DNA of 64,000 nucleotides from Kingella pumchi (GCF_022288825.1 NZ_JAKOOW010000023.1:24793-88792), one strand, 5' to 3'; positions 46,959 through 57,887 are shown, counted from the stretch's first letter. The notes: generated by a model not told the origin, from the letters alone. A program made the numbers and translations.

Positions 46959-47735
46959 TTATCCGGCAAACATAAATGCGGTTAATACAAAATCCAAAGC
47001 CAGCACGCACAGGGCGGAGGCGACGACGGTGCGGGTGCTTGCCCGCAGGATGCCTTCGGCGGTAGGCACGCAGTGAAAGCCCTGGTAAACGGCAATCAGC
47101 GTAACCGCTATGCCGAACACCGCCGATTTGGTCAGGCCGTTGAGCACATCATAGCCCAAAGCGATGTTGTTCTGCATCTGCGACCAAAACACGCCGCTGT
47201 CCAGCCCCAGCCATTCGACGCCGATCAGATAGGCGCCGGCGATGCCGGCAACATTAAACACCGACGCCAGCAGCGGCATCGACAGCACGCCCGCCCAAAA
47301 GCGCGGCACCACCACCCGCGACACCGGATCGACGGCCATCATGCCCATCGCTTCGAGCTGCTCGGTGGTTTTCATCAGGCCGATTTCGCTGGTCATCGCG
47401 CCGCCGGCGCTGCTGGCAAACAGAATCGCCGCCAGCACCGGCCCCAGTTCGCGCAAAAGCGAGGCAGCGACCATATAGCCGAGAATGTCGGCCGATTTGA
47501 ATTTCGCCAGCTGGGTATAGCCCTGCAGCCCCAGCACCATGCCGACAAACAGGCCGGACACCGCCACAATCAGCACCGACAGCACGCCGGCAAAATACAT
47601 CTGGCGCACGGTCAGCCGCAGCCGCGCCAGCTGCGCGGGCGAGCGCGCCAAGATACGCAGCAGAAACAGGCTGACTGCGCCGAGCGAGCGGATAAAGCCC
47701 AGGGTGTTCGCCCCGAGGATGCGGATCAGTTCCAT
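46959..47735 (-). CDS. mlaE: MlaE-family phospholipid ABC transporter permease
   Basis: This 258-residue inner-membrane permease has five or six hydrophobic segments and the MlaE signature around VGMVLGLQGYTQLAKFKS, RELGPVLAAILFASSAGGAMTSEIGLMKTTEQLEAMGMM. It works with MlaF, MlaD and MlaB. Confidence 0.95.
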   Translation of the reverse strand: MELIRILGANTLGFIRSLGAVSLFLLRILARSPAQLARLRLTVRQMYFAGVLSVLIVAVSGLFVGMVLGLQGYTQLAKFKSADILGYMVAASLLRELGPVLAAILFASSAGGAMTSEIGLMKTTEQLEAMGMMAVDPVSRVVVPRFWAGVLSMPLLASVFNVAGIAGAYLIGVEWLGLDSGVFWSQMQNNIALGYDVLNGLTKSAVFGIAVTLIAVYQGFHCVPTAEGILRASTRTVVASALCVLALDFVLTAFMFAG

Positions 47736-47828
47736 AGTTTAAGGTGCACAAACGTTCAAATGCGGGTTTGGGGTTTTCAGGCTGCCTGGTTAGCGCTTTC
47801 AGGCAGCCTGAAAGCATCGGCGGCGGTT

Positions 47829-48647
47829 TCAGGCTGCCCTGCCTTTGCGCGGCGCGAGCAGGTCTTGGCACAAATCCTGCTGCGCCGGATAACGGAAGGC
47901 CACCGGCCCGTTGGGCAGGCCGCCGACAAACTGGCGCACCCACGGTGAATCGAGTTCGCGCATTTCGTCGGGCGTGCCGGAAAAAACGATTTCGCCGTGG
48001 GCCAGGAAAATCACCTGATCGACAATCTGCAGCGATTTTTCGATGTCGTGGGTAACCATCACGCTGGTGGAGCGCAGCGAACGGTTGACGCGGCTGATCA
48101 GGTGGGCGATGACGCCCAGCGAAATCGGATCAAGGCCGGTAAAGGGTTCGTCGTACAGCACCAGTTCGGGATCGAGCGCGATGGTTCGCGCCAGCGCCAC
48201 CCGCCGCGCCATGCCGCCGGACAATTCGGCGGGCATCAGGTTTTCGACGCCGTACAGCCCGACGGCGTTGAGTTTGAGCAGCACCAGATCGCGCACCGCT
48301 TCTTCGGGCAGCGCGGTCAGCTCGCGCATCGGGAAAGCGATGTTTTCGTACACCGACAAATCGGTAAACAGCGCGCCGTGCTGAAACAGTACGCCCATGC
48401 GCCGGCGGTGTTCGTCGAGCTCGCGGCGGCTGAAAGACGCCAAATCGCGCCCCTGTACCAAAACCTGGCCGGCGGTGGGCTGCAGCTGGCCGGTAATCAG
48501 GCGCATCAGCGTGGTTTTGCCGCTGCCCGAGCCGCCCATCACGGCGGCGAAACGCCCTTCGCCGATGCTGAAGCTGACCTGCTTGAGCACCGGTCGTTCG
48601 TCGTAGGCGAAGGCGACTTCGCGAAACTCAATAAACGGCACGGCCAT
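47829..48647 (-). CDS. mlaF: MlaF-family ABC transporter ATP-binding subunit
   Basis: This 272-residue ATPase has Walker A GGSGSGKTT, signature LSGGMARRVALAR, Walker B LVLYDEPFTGLD and the switch His in VTHD. It powers phospholipid transport. A 93-base gap with uptake motifs separates it from mlaE. The stop TGA lies in an uptake motif (C-terminus KGRAA). Confidence 0.95.
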   Translation of the reverse strand: MAVPFIEFREVAFAYDERPVLKQVSFSIGEGRFAAVMGGSGSGKTTLMRLITGQLQPTAGQVLVQGRDLASFSRRELDEHRRRMGVLFQHGALFTDLSVYENIAFPMRELTALPEEAVRDLVLLKLNAVGLYGVENLMPAELSGGMARRVALARTIALDPELVLYDEPFTGLDPISLGVIAHLISRVNRSLRSTSVMVTHDIEKSLQIVDQVIFLAHGEIVFSGTPDEMRELDSPWVRQFVGGLPNGPVAFRYPAQQDLCQDLLAPRKGRAA

Positions 48648-48749
48648 GCGCGTATCCCGATGTGAAAGCGGCGTATGTTATGCGTAAGCGTCTGACAAAG
48701 CAAGACGGCAACCCGGGCTGCCGTCCTGTTTTGCTGCGCGGAAAAACTT

Positions 48750-49538
48750 TCAGGCTGCCTGAAAGCCGGCGGAGGCGATATAGGCGTAGGCCGAATGGTT
48801 GTGGATGGATTCGAAGTTTTCGCTCTCGACCATAAACTCGCTGATGCGCGGGTCGGCAGCCAGCGCCGCAGCGGCGTCGCGCACGATGTCTTCGACGAAT
48901 TTCGGGTTTTCGTAGGCGCGTTCGGTAACGAATTTTTCGTCGGGGCGTTTGAGCAGGCCGTAGAGCTGGCAGGAGGCCTGGTTTTCGATGATGTCGATGA
49001 TGTCTTCCGGCGGCACGTTTTCGGCGCAATCAAGGGTAACGGTAACGTGCGAGCGCTGGTTGTGGGCGCCGTATTCGGAGATTTCTTTGGAGCAGGGGCA
49101 CAGGCTGGTAACCGGAATCAGGATTTTCAGCCGGCTGCGGTAGCGGCCGCCGTCAAGGTCGCCGCTGAGCACAATGTCGTAATCGAGCAGCGAGCGGATA
49201 CCGGACACCGGCGCGGCTTTGATGCGGAAAAACGGAAAAGCGGCGCTGATGCTGCCGGCGTCGGCACCGAGCCGCGCGAGCATTTTTTCCAGCAGAACCC
49301 GCATGCTGCCGGCATCGAAAGCTTCGCTTTGCGCTTCCATCAGTTCGACAAAGCGCGACATATGCGTGCCTTTTTGTTCGGCCGGTAGGAACACGGTCAT
49401 CGTCATCCGCGCCACCGTGGCCTGTTCGCCTTCGCGGTGGCGCACGCGGATCGGGAAGCGCAGGTCTTTGATGCCGACGCGGTTGATGGGGAGATTGCGC
49501 AGGTCTTTGCTGCTTTGCACGTCTGCGATGGCACTCAT
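48750..49538 (-). CDS. folE2: GTP cyclohydrolase FolE2 (type IB)
   Basis: The enzyme makes dihydroneopterin triphosphate from GTP for folate synthesis; FolE2 can work with metals other than zinc. The 262-residue protein has the conserved [21 protein letters not shown] active-site region. I chose the ATG at 49538 over the TTG at 49556, using GAAGGA upstream. The stop codon comes from an uptake motif (C-terminus AGFQAA). Confidence 0.94.
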   Translation of the reverse strand: MSAIADVQSSKDLRNLPINRVGIKDLRFPIRVRHREGEQATVARMTMTVFLPAEQKGTHMSRFVELMEAQSEAFDAGSMRVLLEKMLARLGADAGSISAAFPFFRIKAAPVSGIRSLLDYDIVLSGDLDGGRYRSRLKILIPVTSLCPCSKEISEYGAHNQRSHVTVTLDCAENVPPEDIIDIIENQASCQLYGLLKRPDEKFVTERAYENPKFVEDIVRDAAAALAADPRISEFMVESENFESIHNHSAYAYIASAGFQAA

Positions 49539-49743
49539 GCGGGGGAAGTCCTTCAAATCGGGTGTGTGTGGTGTGTGGTTTCAGGCAGCCTGAAAGCCGC
49601 GCTGCCGCCCCTTTCGCTGCGGGGCGGGCAAGTATATCATTTGGCCTGTTGTTTGACATACGCCCAAAATTGATTCTGGCTATCCGCCCCATCCGCGTTT
49701 CAGGCAGCCTGAAACGCCCGACCATACAAACAAGGAGCCTGTT

Positions 49744-50895
49744 GTGAAGTTTGCCACCGAAGCCATTCACGCCGCCTACAATCCCGACGAACACAACCGC
49801 GCCATCATGCCGCCGCTGTACCAGAACAGCATGTTCGCCATGCACGCCATCGGCGAAAATCTCCCCCACCGCTATTCGCGCCTGTCCAACCCCACCCGCC
49901 AGGTACTCGAAGACACTGTAGCCGCGCTCGAACACGGCAGCCGCGGTCTGGCCTTTGCCAGCGGCATGGCCGCCGCCGACTGCGTGTTCCGCACCGTGCT
50001 GCGCCCGGGCGATACCGTGCTGGCGGTGTCCGACATCTACGGCGGCGTCCACGACCTGCTCACCCAGGTTTACGCGCCTTGGGGCGTGAACGTAGTGTTC
50101 GCCGATCTGACGCAGCCTGAAAACCTGGATGCCGCGCTGGCGGCGCAGCCGGTGAAACTGGTGTGGCTGGAAACTCCGTCCAACCCGCTGCTGCGGCTGG
50201 TCGATATCCCGCTGCTGGCGCAAAAGGCCAAAGCCGCCGGCGCGCTGGTCGGCTGCGACAACACCTTTGCCACGCCCTATCTGCAAAACCCGCTGGATAT
50301 GGGCTGCGACATCGTTCTGCATTCGGCCACCAAATACCTGTGCGGCCATTCCGACGTGCTGATGGGCGTGCTGGCACTCAAAGACGAAGCGCTGGCCAAA
50401 GCCATGCACAATATGATGGTCAACACCGGCGGCGTGGCCGGCCCGATGGACTGCTGGCTGGTGCTGCGCGGCATCAAAACGCTGGCGGTGCGGATGCAGG
50501 CGCACCAAAGCAACGCGCTGGAAACCGCCCGCCGCCTGCAACACCACCCCGCCGTGGCCGCCGTCTATTACCCCGGCTTGGAAAGCCACGAGCATCACGA
50601 TTTGGCCAAACGCCAGATGCGCGGCTTTGGCGGCGTGGTTTCCCTGCGCCTGAAAAACGACAGCCGCGAAGCTGCCGACCGTGTGGTGCGCGCCTTCAAA
50701 CTGGTGCAGATGGCCTCCAGCCTCGGCGGCGTCGAAACGCTGGTGAACCACTGCTACAGCCAGTCGCACAGCGGCATGCCGCCGGCGTTCAAAGAAGCCC
50801 ACGGCATCACCCCCGGCCTGCTGCGCCTGTCGGTGGGCATCGAAGACATCGAAGACATCTGGCAGGACGTCGATCAGGCATTAAAGGCAGCCTGA
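49744..50895 (+). CDS. Cys/Met metabolism PLP-dependent enzyme (cystathionine gamma-synthase/beta-lyase type)
   Basis: This 383-residue transsulfuration enzyme has SNPTRQVLE, the PLP-stacking region AFASGMAA, the PLP lysine in HSATKYLCGHSD and the C-terminal RLSVGIEDIEDIWQDV. It either makes or splits cystathionine in methionine synthesis; motifs alone do not decide between MetB and MetC. The start is a GTG at 49744 with AAGGAG upstream. The stop is supplied by an uptake motif (C-terminus LKAA). Confidence 0.9.
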   Translation: MKFATEAIHAAYNPDEHNRAIMPPLYQNSMFAMHAIGENLPHRYSRLSNPTRQVLEDTVAALEHGSRGLAFASGMAAADCVFRTVLRPGDTVLAVSDIYGGVHDLLTQVYAPWGVNVVFADLTQPENLDAALAAQPVKLVWLETPSNPLLRLVDIPLLAQKAKAAGALVGCDNTFATPYLQNPLDMGCDIVLHSATKYLCGHSDVLMGVLALKDEALAKAMHNMMVNTGGVAGPMDCWLVLRGIKTLAVRMQAHQSNALETARRLQHHPAVAAVYYPGLESHEHHDLAKRQMRGFGGVVSLRLKNDSREAADRVVRAFKLVQMASSLGGVETLVNHCYSQSHSGMPPAFKEAHGITPGLLRLSVGIEDIEDIWQDVDQALKAA

Positions 50896-50919
50896 AAAAC
50901 GGATGCCGTTTGACGGGCG

Positions 50920-50964
50920 AAAAAGCAGCCTGAAAACCGTATCGGCGGTTTTCAGGCTGCTTTT
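50920..50964. terminator. Inverted uptake-sequence pair between convergent genes
   Basis: AAAAGCAGCCTGAAAACCG and CGGTTTTCAGGCTGCTTTT form a long stem with a 6-base loop. Confidence 0.78.
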
Positions 50965-50992
50965 GCGCGGAACAAAGGCGGCCTGTGGATTG

Positions 50993-51550
50993 TTATTTTT
51001 TGATGCGCTGGCATGTCATGCCCATCAGCGGAGGATTGGCGGCGTTGGTAAGCGTAAACAAATCGGGGGTGAAGGTGAGTATGCGATAGGATTCGCTGCT
51101 TCTGTTTTGCAAGATGCGGGCGAGCTGTTTGTCTATCGCCGCTTCGGGCGAATCGGGCGCAGGGGACAACTCAGGCGCAGCGGGTGTGTGTTTGTGCAGC
51201 TTGGTGGTTTTTTGGTCATGGAAAGTGAGAATGTTGCCGCGCACGCTCCATTTGCCGTTTGCGGTTAGCTTGTATTGATAGTTGGTTTTGTCGTTGCTGC
51301 CGGGTTGGGACGAGCCTTTTTCGCCGGGCGCATCTATGCGGAAGGTAAGCGTTGCTTGGCTGGTGTAACGAGCGTTGGGCTTAAATTGTATGGTGCTGTC
51401 GTCTTGCACTTCATCGCCTATTTGGGTGCGGCATTGCCAGTTGCCGATAAAATCGCCGGCTTTGGGCGCAACGGTTGATTTGCCTTTGGGCGCGGCGAAG
51501 CCGGCGACGGGCAACACAAGCAGAAGGGCGGAGAGTAGGATTTTAGACAT
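50993..51550 (-). CDS. Exported protein of unknown function
   Basis: This 185-residue protein has a Sec signal (ILLSALLLVLPVAGFAA). The mature part begins with GDFIGNWQCRTQIGDEVQ and has beta-strand segments with WSVRGNILTF, like a small lipocalin-type or stress-related periplasmic domain. Two cysteines could form a disulfide. I do not recognise the family. Confidence 0.7.
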   Translation of the reverse strand: MSKILLSALLLVLPVAGFAAPKGKSTVAPKAGDFIGNWQCRTQIGDEVQDDSTIQFKPNARYTSQATLTFRIDAPGEKGSSQPGSNDKTNYQYKLTANGKWSVRGNILTFHDQKTTKLHKHTPAAPELSPAPDSPEAAIDKQLARILQNRSSESYRILTFTPDLFTLTNAANPPLMGMTCQRIKK

Positions 51551-51719
51551 AGCATTTCCTTGTTAATTTAGATGATGGGAGCGGGCAAGGCAGCCTGAAA
51601 ACGTATAAAAGGCGTGTTTTGCTGGGGGGATGCCAAAGTGCGTAAACCTATTTTCAGGCTGCCTTGCGATGGTTGAACACAAGGCAGCCTGAAAACGTTT
51701 GGCGGCGGGTTTCGTGTGT

Positions 51720-52673
51720 TTAGCCAGCCGCCAGCGCCGCGCGCAGTTCGTCGAAACTGCACACTGCGGTGCCGAGTTTGGCGACCACCACGCCGGCGGC
51801 GGCATTGGCGGCGTGCATGGCGTCGGTCAGCGTGTAGCCGGCAGCTAGGCACAGCCCCATGGCGGCGATTACGGTATCGCCGGCGCCGGAAACGTCGTAC
51901 ACCTCTTGGGCGCGGGTGGGCTGGTGGTCGGTCTGGCCGGCGCGGTAAAGGCTCATGCCCTCTTCGCTGCGGGTCAGCAGCAACGCCTGCAAATCGAGCT
52001 GCTGGCGCAGGTTTTGCGCTTTGAAGCCCAGCTCTTCTTCATCTTGCCAGTTGCCGCTTACTTCCCGCAGCTCGGCGCGGTTGGGGGTAATCAGGGTGGC
52101 GCCGTGGTATTTGCGGTAGTCGCTGCCTTTGGGGTCGATCAGCACCGGCTTGCCGGCAGTACGGGCTTCGGCGAGCATCTGGGCGACTTCGGCCAGCACG
52201 CCTTTGCCGTAGTCCGAAAGAATCACGGCGTCGTAATCGGGCAGCAGTTCGCGGTAGCGGCGCAGCACGTTTTTCAGGCTGCCTGCGCTGGGGCGCTGCT
52301 CGAAATCCAAACGGATCAGCTGCTGCTGGCGGGCAAGCACGCGCAGCTTCAGGGTGGTTTCAAAGCCGGGGCAGCGCTCGAGATGAGGCGCCACACCGTT
52401 GTCGCGCATCAGGCCTTCCAGCGTATCGGCGGCATCGTCTTCGCCGCAAACCGCCAGCAGCGCGGCCTGACCGCCGAGCGCGGCAATATTGCGGGCAACG
52501 TTGGCGGCGCCGCCGGCACGGTGTTCGGTTTTGGTGATTCTCGCCACCGGCACCGGCGCTTCGGGCGAAATGCGCGACACGTCGCCAAACCAGTAGCGGT
52601 CGAGCATCACGTCGCCCACCACCAGCACGCGGGCGGGGGAAAAATCTTGGCGCTCGGGAATGCGGTAAACCAT
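51720..52673 (-). CDS. hldA: D-glycero-beta-D-manno-heptose-7-phosphate kinase
   Basis: The ribokinase-family enzyme phosphorylates heptose-7-phosphate for lipooligosaccharide inner core synthesis. The 317-residue protein has VLVVGDVMLDRYWFGDVSRISPEAPVPV, the AGGAANVARNIAALGG motif and the catalytic DVSGAGDTVIA. It lacks the nucleotidyltransferase domain of fused HldE, as usual in Neisseria. I chose the ATG at 52673, preceded by GGAG. An uptake motif encodes AGSLKN. Confidence 0.94.
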   Translation of the reverse strand: MVYRIPERQDFSPARVLVVGDVMLDRYWFGDVSRISPEAPVPVARITKTEHRAGGAANVARNIAALGGQAALLAVCGEDDAADTLEGLMRDNGVAPHLERCPGFETTLKLRVLARQQQLIRLDFEQRPSAGSLKNVLRRYRELLPDYDAVILSDYGKGVLAEVAQMLAEARTAGKPVLIDPKGSDYRKYHGATLITPNRAELREVSGNWQDEEELGFKAQNLRQQLDLQALLLTRSEEGMSLYRAGQTDHQPTRAQEVYDVSGAGDTVIAAMGLCLAAGYTLTDAMHAANAAAGVVVAKLGTAVCSFDELRAALAAG

Positions 52674-52986
52674 ACGCTTCTCCAATCACAAAGGCGCGGC
52701 AGGCGGCCGCACCGGTTTTCAGGCTGCCGCAAACGCAGCGGCACGGCGCTGTTTGCGGGCGCGGCATTTTAACCCGATTTGCCGGTCAAACGCCGCCAGC
52801 AGGCAGCCTGAAACGGCAAAAGCAGCCTGAACCAAAGTGCCGTTTGCGCGAAACGTTTGTTGCAGCGGCATATTTTTTTGTGCGCCCCGCCCTTGAATTC
52901 GCCTGCTGCCGCCTTAATTTACCCGTCCGTTGCAGACTTCGGTCTGTATTGCTTTTTTGTCCAACCCTGATTATCCGGAGTAAAAC
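52674..52986. other. Divergent regulatory region between hldA and groES
   Basis: This 313 bp region holds the heat-shock-type promoter of groES at 52890-52921 and uptake motifs near 52720 and 52801-52834. I see no coding sequence. Confidence 0.7.
52890..52921 (+). promoter_or_regulatory. Probable sigma-32 (RpoH) heat-shock promoter of groESL
   Basis: A -35-like CCCTTGAA (52890-52897) preceded by CGCCCCG is followed after 13 bases by GCCTTAATTTA (52911-52921). This resembles the sigma-32 consensus (CCCTTGAA, 13-15 bases, CCCCATTTA). It lies 66 bases before groES, where a heat-shock promoter is expected. No CIRCE repeat is visible. Confidence 0.65.
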
Positions 52987-53274
52987 ATGACTATCCGCCC
53001 CCTGCACGACCGTGTGGTTGTGAAACGCTTGGAAGCTGAAGAGAAAACCGCATCTGGCATCATCCTGCCGGGCTCTGCCGCCGAAAAACCCGATATCGGC
53101 GAAGTAATCGCCGTGGGTGCCGGCAAAGTGGGCAAAGACGGCCAGCGCCGCGCTTTGGATGTGAAAGTCGGCGACAAAGTGCTGTTCGGCAAATACAGCG
53201 GCCAAACCGTTAAAGCCGACGGCCAGGAATTGCTGGTGATGCGCGAAGAAGACATCTTCGGCATTGTCGAATAA
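52987..53274 (+). CDS. groES: Co-chaperonin GroES
   Basis: GroES caps the GroEL folding chamber. The 95-residue protein is complete: [38 protein letters not shown] at the start, the mobile loop region, and [30 protein letters not shown] lies upstream of the ATG. Confidence 0.98.
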   Translation: MTIRPLHDRVVVKRLEAEEKTASGIILPGSAAEKPDIGEVIAVGAGKVGKDGQRRALDVKVGDKVLFGKYSGQTVKADGQELLVMREEDIFGIVE

Positions 53275-53336
53275 ATCCGCAGGCAGCATCTTTAATATGT
53301 ACCCGGGACTGCCGTTTCAGGCAGCCTGAAAATTAA

Positions 53337-55004
<1,668 letters not shown>

Positions 55005-55039
55005 GCCCCGCCGCCGGCATCGCGCCGTTTTGAAACCAG

Positions 55040-55081
55040 GCAGCCTGAAAACCGGATTCGCGGTTTTCAGGCTGCTTTTTG
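55040..55081 (+). terminator. Terminator of groESL made of an uptake-sequence pair
   Basis: GCAGCCTGAAAACCG and CGGTTTTCAGGCTGC form a stem with a 6-base loop followed by TTTTTG, 35 bases after the groEL stop. Confidence 0.8.
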
Positions 55082-55097
55082 TTGGTGCTGCCAGAAA

Positions 55098-55401
55098 CTA
55101 ACAATCCCATTGATACCGTTTCAGGCAGATGGGTTTCGTCTTTCAATTCCACACCTTCATCGCGCAGCAAATCTGCCTGCGCCGCCCAACCCGGCACCAG
55201 CCGCCCTGCGGCATTGACCACGCGGTGACAAGGATAATCGCCGTAATCCGCCGCATGGCGCAGCACGCTGCCGACCAGGCGGGCGTTTTTGTCCCTGCCA
55301 ATTAGACGGGCGATTTGGCCGTAGGTGGCGACTTTGCCGATGGGGATTTCGGATACGGCGGAAAGAATTTGGTAGGCTAGGTAGTCGTTTTTTGGGCGCA
55401 T
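55098..55401 (-). pseudogene. Alkyltransferase-like (MGMT family, YbaZ-type) gene with a 3' frameshift
   Basis: The protein start (ILSAVSEIPIGKVATYGQIARLIGRDKNARLVGSVLRH...PCHRVVNAAGRLVPGW) is a clear O6-alkylguanine DNA alkyltransferase-like domain, with Cys in PCHRV. After VELKDE the frame runs open into groEL antisense. Removing one G of the GGG at 55131-55133 restores TICLKRYQWDC and a TAG at 55098, giving 100 residues, the normal family length. It is either a recent frameshift, a slippage site or a sequencing error. Confidence 0.75.
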
Positions 55402-55454
55402 AGATAAAGTTGGAACACAAGCTATGAACTTGCATTATTTGTTAAATTTTATAA

Positions 55455-56166
55455 GGGCTGTACTAGATAAGCAGTCATGTTAGACTGCAAAAATGAAGAT
55501 AACCCGTTGCAAACTAAAAAAGAGTATTCAAAAGAAACTGCTTGAATTTTTTGTACTCGAAGTTACCGCCCGTTCTGCCGCCGATATTTTGGGTATTCAT
55601 CCCAATTCGGCAGTCCTGTTCTACCGCAAAATCCGTATGGTCATCAACCATCATTTAGCCTTGGCTGCCGATAAGGTTTTTGAGGGCTCTGTTGAGTTGG
55701 ACGAAAGCTATTTCGGCGGACGGCGTAAAAGCAGACATGGTCGTGGTGCGGCAGGAAAAGTGGTTGTCTTTGGCATTCTGAAACGCAACGGACGGGTCTA
55801 TACCGTTGTCGTAGATAATGCCAAGTCCGATACTTTAATGCCTGTCATCAAAAGGAAAATCATGCCGGACAGTATTGTTTATACTGTATAGTCTGAGCAG
55901 CTACGACAAGTTGGATGTGAGCGGTTTTATCCATTACCGCATCAACCATTCCAAGGAATTTGCCGACCGCCAGAACCACATTAACGGCATTGAAAACTTT
56001 TGGAATCAGGCGAAACGCGTCTTGCGCAAATACAACGGAATCGATCGCAAATCTTTCCCGCTATTCTTGAAAGAATGCGAATTTCGGTTTAACTTCGGCA
56101 CACCGTCCCAACAGCTAAAAATCTTGCGGGAGTGGTGTGGAATTTAGGGCTAATCTACGTCAGCCC
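55455..56166 (+). mobile_element. IS1595-family (IS1016-type) insertion sequence
   Basis: The ~712 bp element has imperfect terminal inverted repeats: GGGCTGTACTAGATAAGC at 55455-55472 and, inverted, GGGCTGACGTAGATTAGC at 56149-56166 (4 mismatches in 18). Size, ends and transposase fit the IS1016 group found in Neisseria and Haemophilus. I did not find a clear target duplication. The transposase is frameshifted, so the copy is probably inactive. Confidence 0.8.
55493..56147 (+). pseudogene. IS1595-family transposase, frameshifted
   Basis: The first part reads KLLEFFVLEVTARSAADILGIHPNSAVLFYRKIR and VFEGSVELDESYFGGRRK, with the first catalytic Asp. The second reads SLSSYDKLDVSGFIHYRINHS and NHINGIENFWNQAKR, with the remaining acidic and Asn site. 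The two frames join if one T at about 55887 is removed (restoring YTDSLSSYD); as it stands, a TAG ends the first frame at 55891. Confidence 0.85.
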
Positions 56167-56173
56167 CTAAGAG

Positions 56174-56209
56174 AAAGGCTACCTGAAAAATGGTTTTCAG
56201 GTAGCCTTT
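56174..56209. repeat. Inverted pair of AGGCTACCTGAA (foreign uptake dialect)
   Basis: AAAGGCTACCTGAAAA and TTTTCAGGTAGCCTTT face each other across four bases, immediately right of the IS end. The 12-mer matches the variant described for Eikenella and is not the main dialect of the window. Confidence 0.7.
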
Positions 56210-56541
56210 GGTGTTAGAGCACGATACAAAGAGAATGATTTCAGGCTGCTGCACGCCGGATTCGTCAGCTTGTTTATCCGGCGTTTGAGCGCGCACCGCA
56301 TACCACAACGCCGCCATATGCTTGCACGCCCCACCATAAGGACAATCGCAGCCCCGTCCTTAATGTACAAATCACTATCCAGCTTCAGCCATACCGAATA
56401 GTTTTCTGAACCGCACACCTCCGCCCGATAACGCCCGGCGGAAGTTTTTTGAACATCGCGAACCTTGCCCTACTGAAAATACAGCAGACCGCGTTCGATG
56501 ATGTGGGGCGAAAATAGGCGGGGTAGATAGATACCGGACAT
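56197..56541 (-). pseudogene. Broken SWIM zinc-finger family gene
   Basis: Reading from an ATG at 56541, the sequence gives MSGIYLPRLFSPHIIERG and LLYFQ, a TAG at 56470-56472, then GKVRDVQKTSAGRYRAEVCG and SENYSVWLKLDSDLYIKDG. A +1 frame change at the GGGG near 56358 then gives CDCPYGGACKHMAALWYAV, the CxCx6CxH zinc ligand pattern of a SWIM domain. The fragment runs into the foreign uptake pair and the IS. An in-frame stop, a frameshift and a lost C-terminus make it a pseudogene. Confidence 0.75.
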
Positions 56542-56828
56542 GGTTTACTTCCAAGAAATTGTTGAAATATTAGTAGTTTACTGGTTTAGACGACGTTTGG
56601 AGAAAGGGTGGCGGGAAGATTTGTTTTGTAAGGAGGCAAAAGGTCGTCTGAAAATGGGTTTCAGACGACCTTTCTGTGAGGTGTGCGTTTGGAGTTATCC
56701 GCTCGTCTTGAGGAAATTAAGCTATAGCTTGTTTAGATGCATGAATTTTAATAAAATCGCAAATTATTTTTGATAAGCAATGAATTATATGTTGTATAAA
56801 GTTAGTTCTCAGAGACCTAATTATTTAA
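56542..56828. other. Intergenic region upstream of the methyltransferase operon
   Basis: This ~290 bp stretch becomes AT-rich towards the right. It contains one inverted pair of AGGTCGTCTGAA at 56638-56673. The + strand ORF at 56540-56773 runs through this hairpin and is not convincing. No clear promoter is recognised, though TATAAA occurs at about 56796. Confidence 0.6.
56638..56673. terminator. Inverted pair of AGGTCGTCTGAA (foreign uptake dialect)
   Basis: AAAGGTCGTCTGAAA and TTTCAGACGACCTTT form a perfect 15 bp stem. The 12-mer matches the variant described for the N. mucosa group. It marks the left edge of the AT-rich operon. Confidence 0.7.
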
Positions 56829-57887
56829 ATGAAAATGAAAAATAGTAAATTAAAGGCGGTTGATTTTTTCTGTGGCGGAGGCGGGATGAGCTATGGAATG
56901 CAATCCGCCGGTATTCAGGTTTTAGCCGGGATAGATTACGAACCTAGCTGCAAAGAAACATATGAAGCCAATATAAATGCCAAATTTATACAGGCTGATG
57001 TTTTTGAATTGCAGCCTGAAACATTGGAAAAGGAACTCGGCTTAAAAAAGAATGATGATGATTTGATTCTTATAGGTTGTAGTCCTTGTCAATATTGGAG
57101 TGTTATTCAAACAGACAAAAGAAAATCGGAAAAATCCAAGAGTTTGCTTTTGGAGTTTCAGCGGTTTGTAGAATATTTCAATCCCGGATATGTTGTTGTA
57201 GAGAACGTACCGGGAATTCTGAGCAGAATGAAAGAAAGCGGGCTTGATAATTTCATAAAGTTATTGGAAGAAAAAGGATTTACCGTTCATTTCGGTATTC
57301 ACAATACGGCCGATTACGGAATTCCCCAAAGCCGTAAAAGATTTACGTTAATTGCAAACAGAATAACCAAAGAAAAGCTAGAACCAGTCAAGTATTCGGG
57401 CAAACGGCTTACGGTACGCGATGTTTTGGGAATGGAAAACGGCTTTCCCAAAATTGTTGCAGGGCATCAAGACGAGACGGATTTTATGCATAGTTGTGCG
57501 GGATTATCCGATATCAATTTGAAACGATTGGCGTTGATACCTAAAAACGGAGGAAACCGCTTGGCTTTTGCGCATATTCCCGAATTACAGCTGAAATGTT
57601 TTATAGGGAAAGATGATAGTTTTAAAGATACGTTTGGTAGACTATGGTGGGATAAACCCGCTCCTACCATAACAACCAAATTTTTCAGTATTTCCAATGG
57701 ACGTTTCGTACATCCGGATGAGGATAGGGCTTTATCTATGCGGGAGGGAGCCGTACTGCAATCTTTTCCTAAAGAATACATATTTAGGGGAAAAAGTAGG
57801 GATGCGATAGCTCGCCTGATCGGAAATGCCGTCCCTCCTGAATATGCTAAAAAAATAGGAATGAGCATCATCAGTGTTAAAAAATAA
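56829..57887 (+). CDS. C5-cytosine DNA methyltransferase
   Basis: This 352-residue AT-rich gene is the first of a three-gene operon. All core motifs are present: I VDFFCGGGGMSYGM, IV GCSPCQYWS with catalytic Cys87, VI ENV (125-127), VIII QSRKR (167-171), IX-X RALSMREGAVLQSFP and GNAVPPEYA. The target recognition region (~172-285) does not allow a site prediction. It would protect host DNA from the partner nuclease. An ATG at 56835 is an alternative start; neither has a strong ribosome site. Confidence 0.93.
   Translation: MKMKNSKLKAVDFFCGGGGMSYGMQSAGIQVLAGIDYEPSCKETYEANINAKFIQADVFELQPETLEKELGLKKNDDDLILIGCSPCQYWSVIQTDKRKSEKSKSLLLEFQRFVEYFNPGYVVVENVPGILSRMKESGLDNFIKLLEEKGFTVHFGIHNTADYGIPQSRKRFTLIANRITKEKLEPVKYSGKRLTVRDVLGMENGFPKIVAGHQDETDFMHSCAGLSDINLKRLALIPKNGGNRLAFAHIPELQLKCFIGKDDSFKDTFGRLWWDKPAPTITTKFFSISNGRFVHPDEDRALSMREGAVLQSFPKEYIFRGKSRDAIARLIGNAVPPEYAKKIGMSIISVKK

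Noticed and set aside
56540..56773. 77-codon + strand frame before the methyltransferase
   Set aside because: It runs through an uptake-sequence hairpin and a pseudogene start on the other strand.
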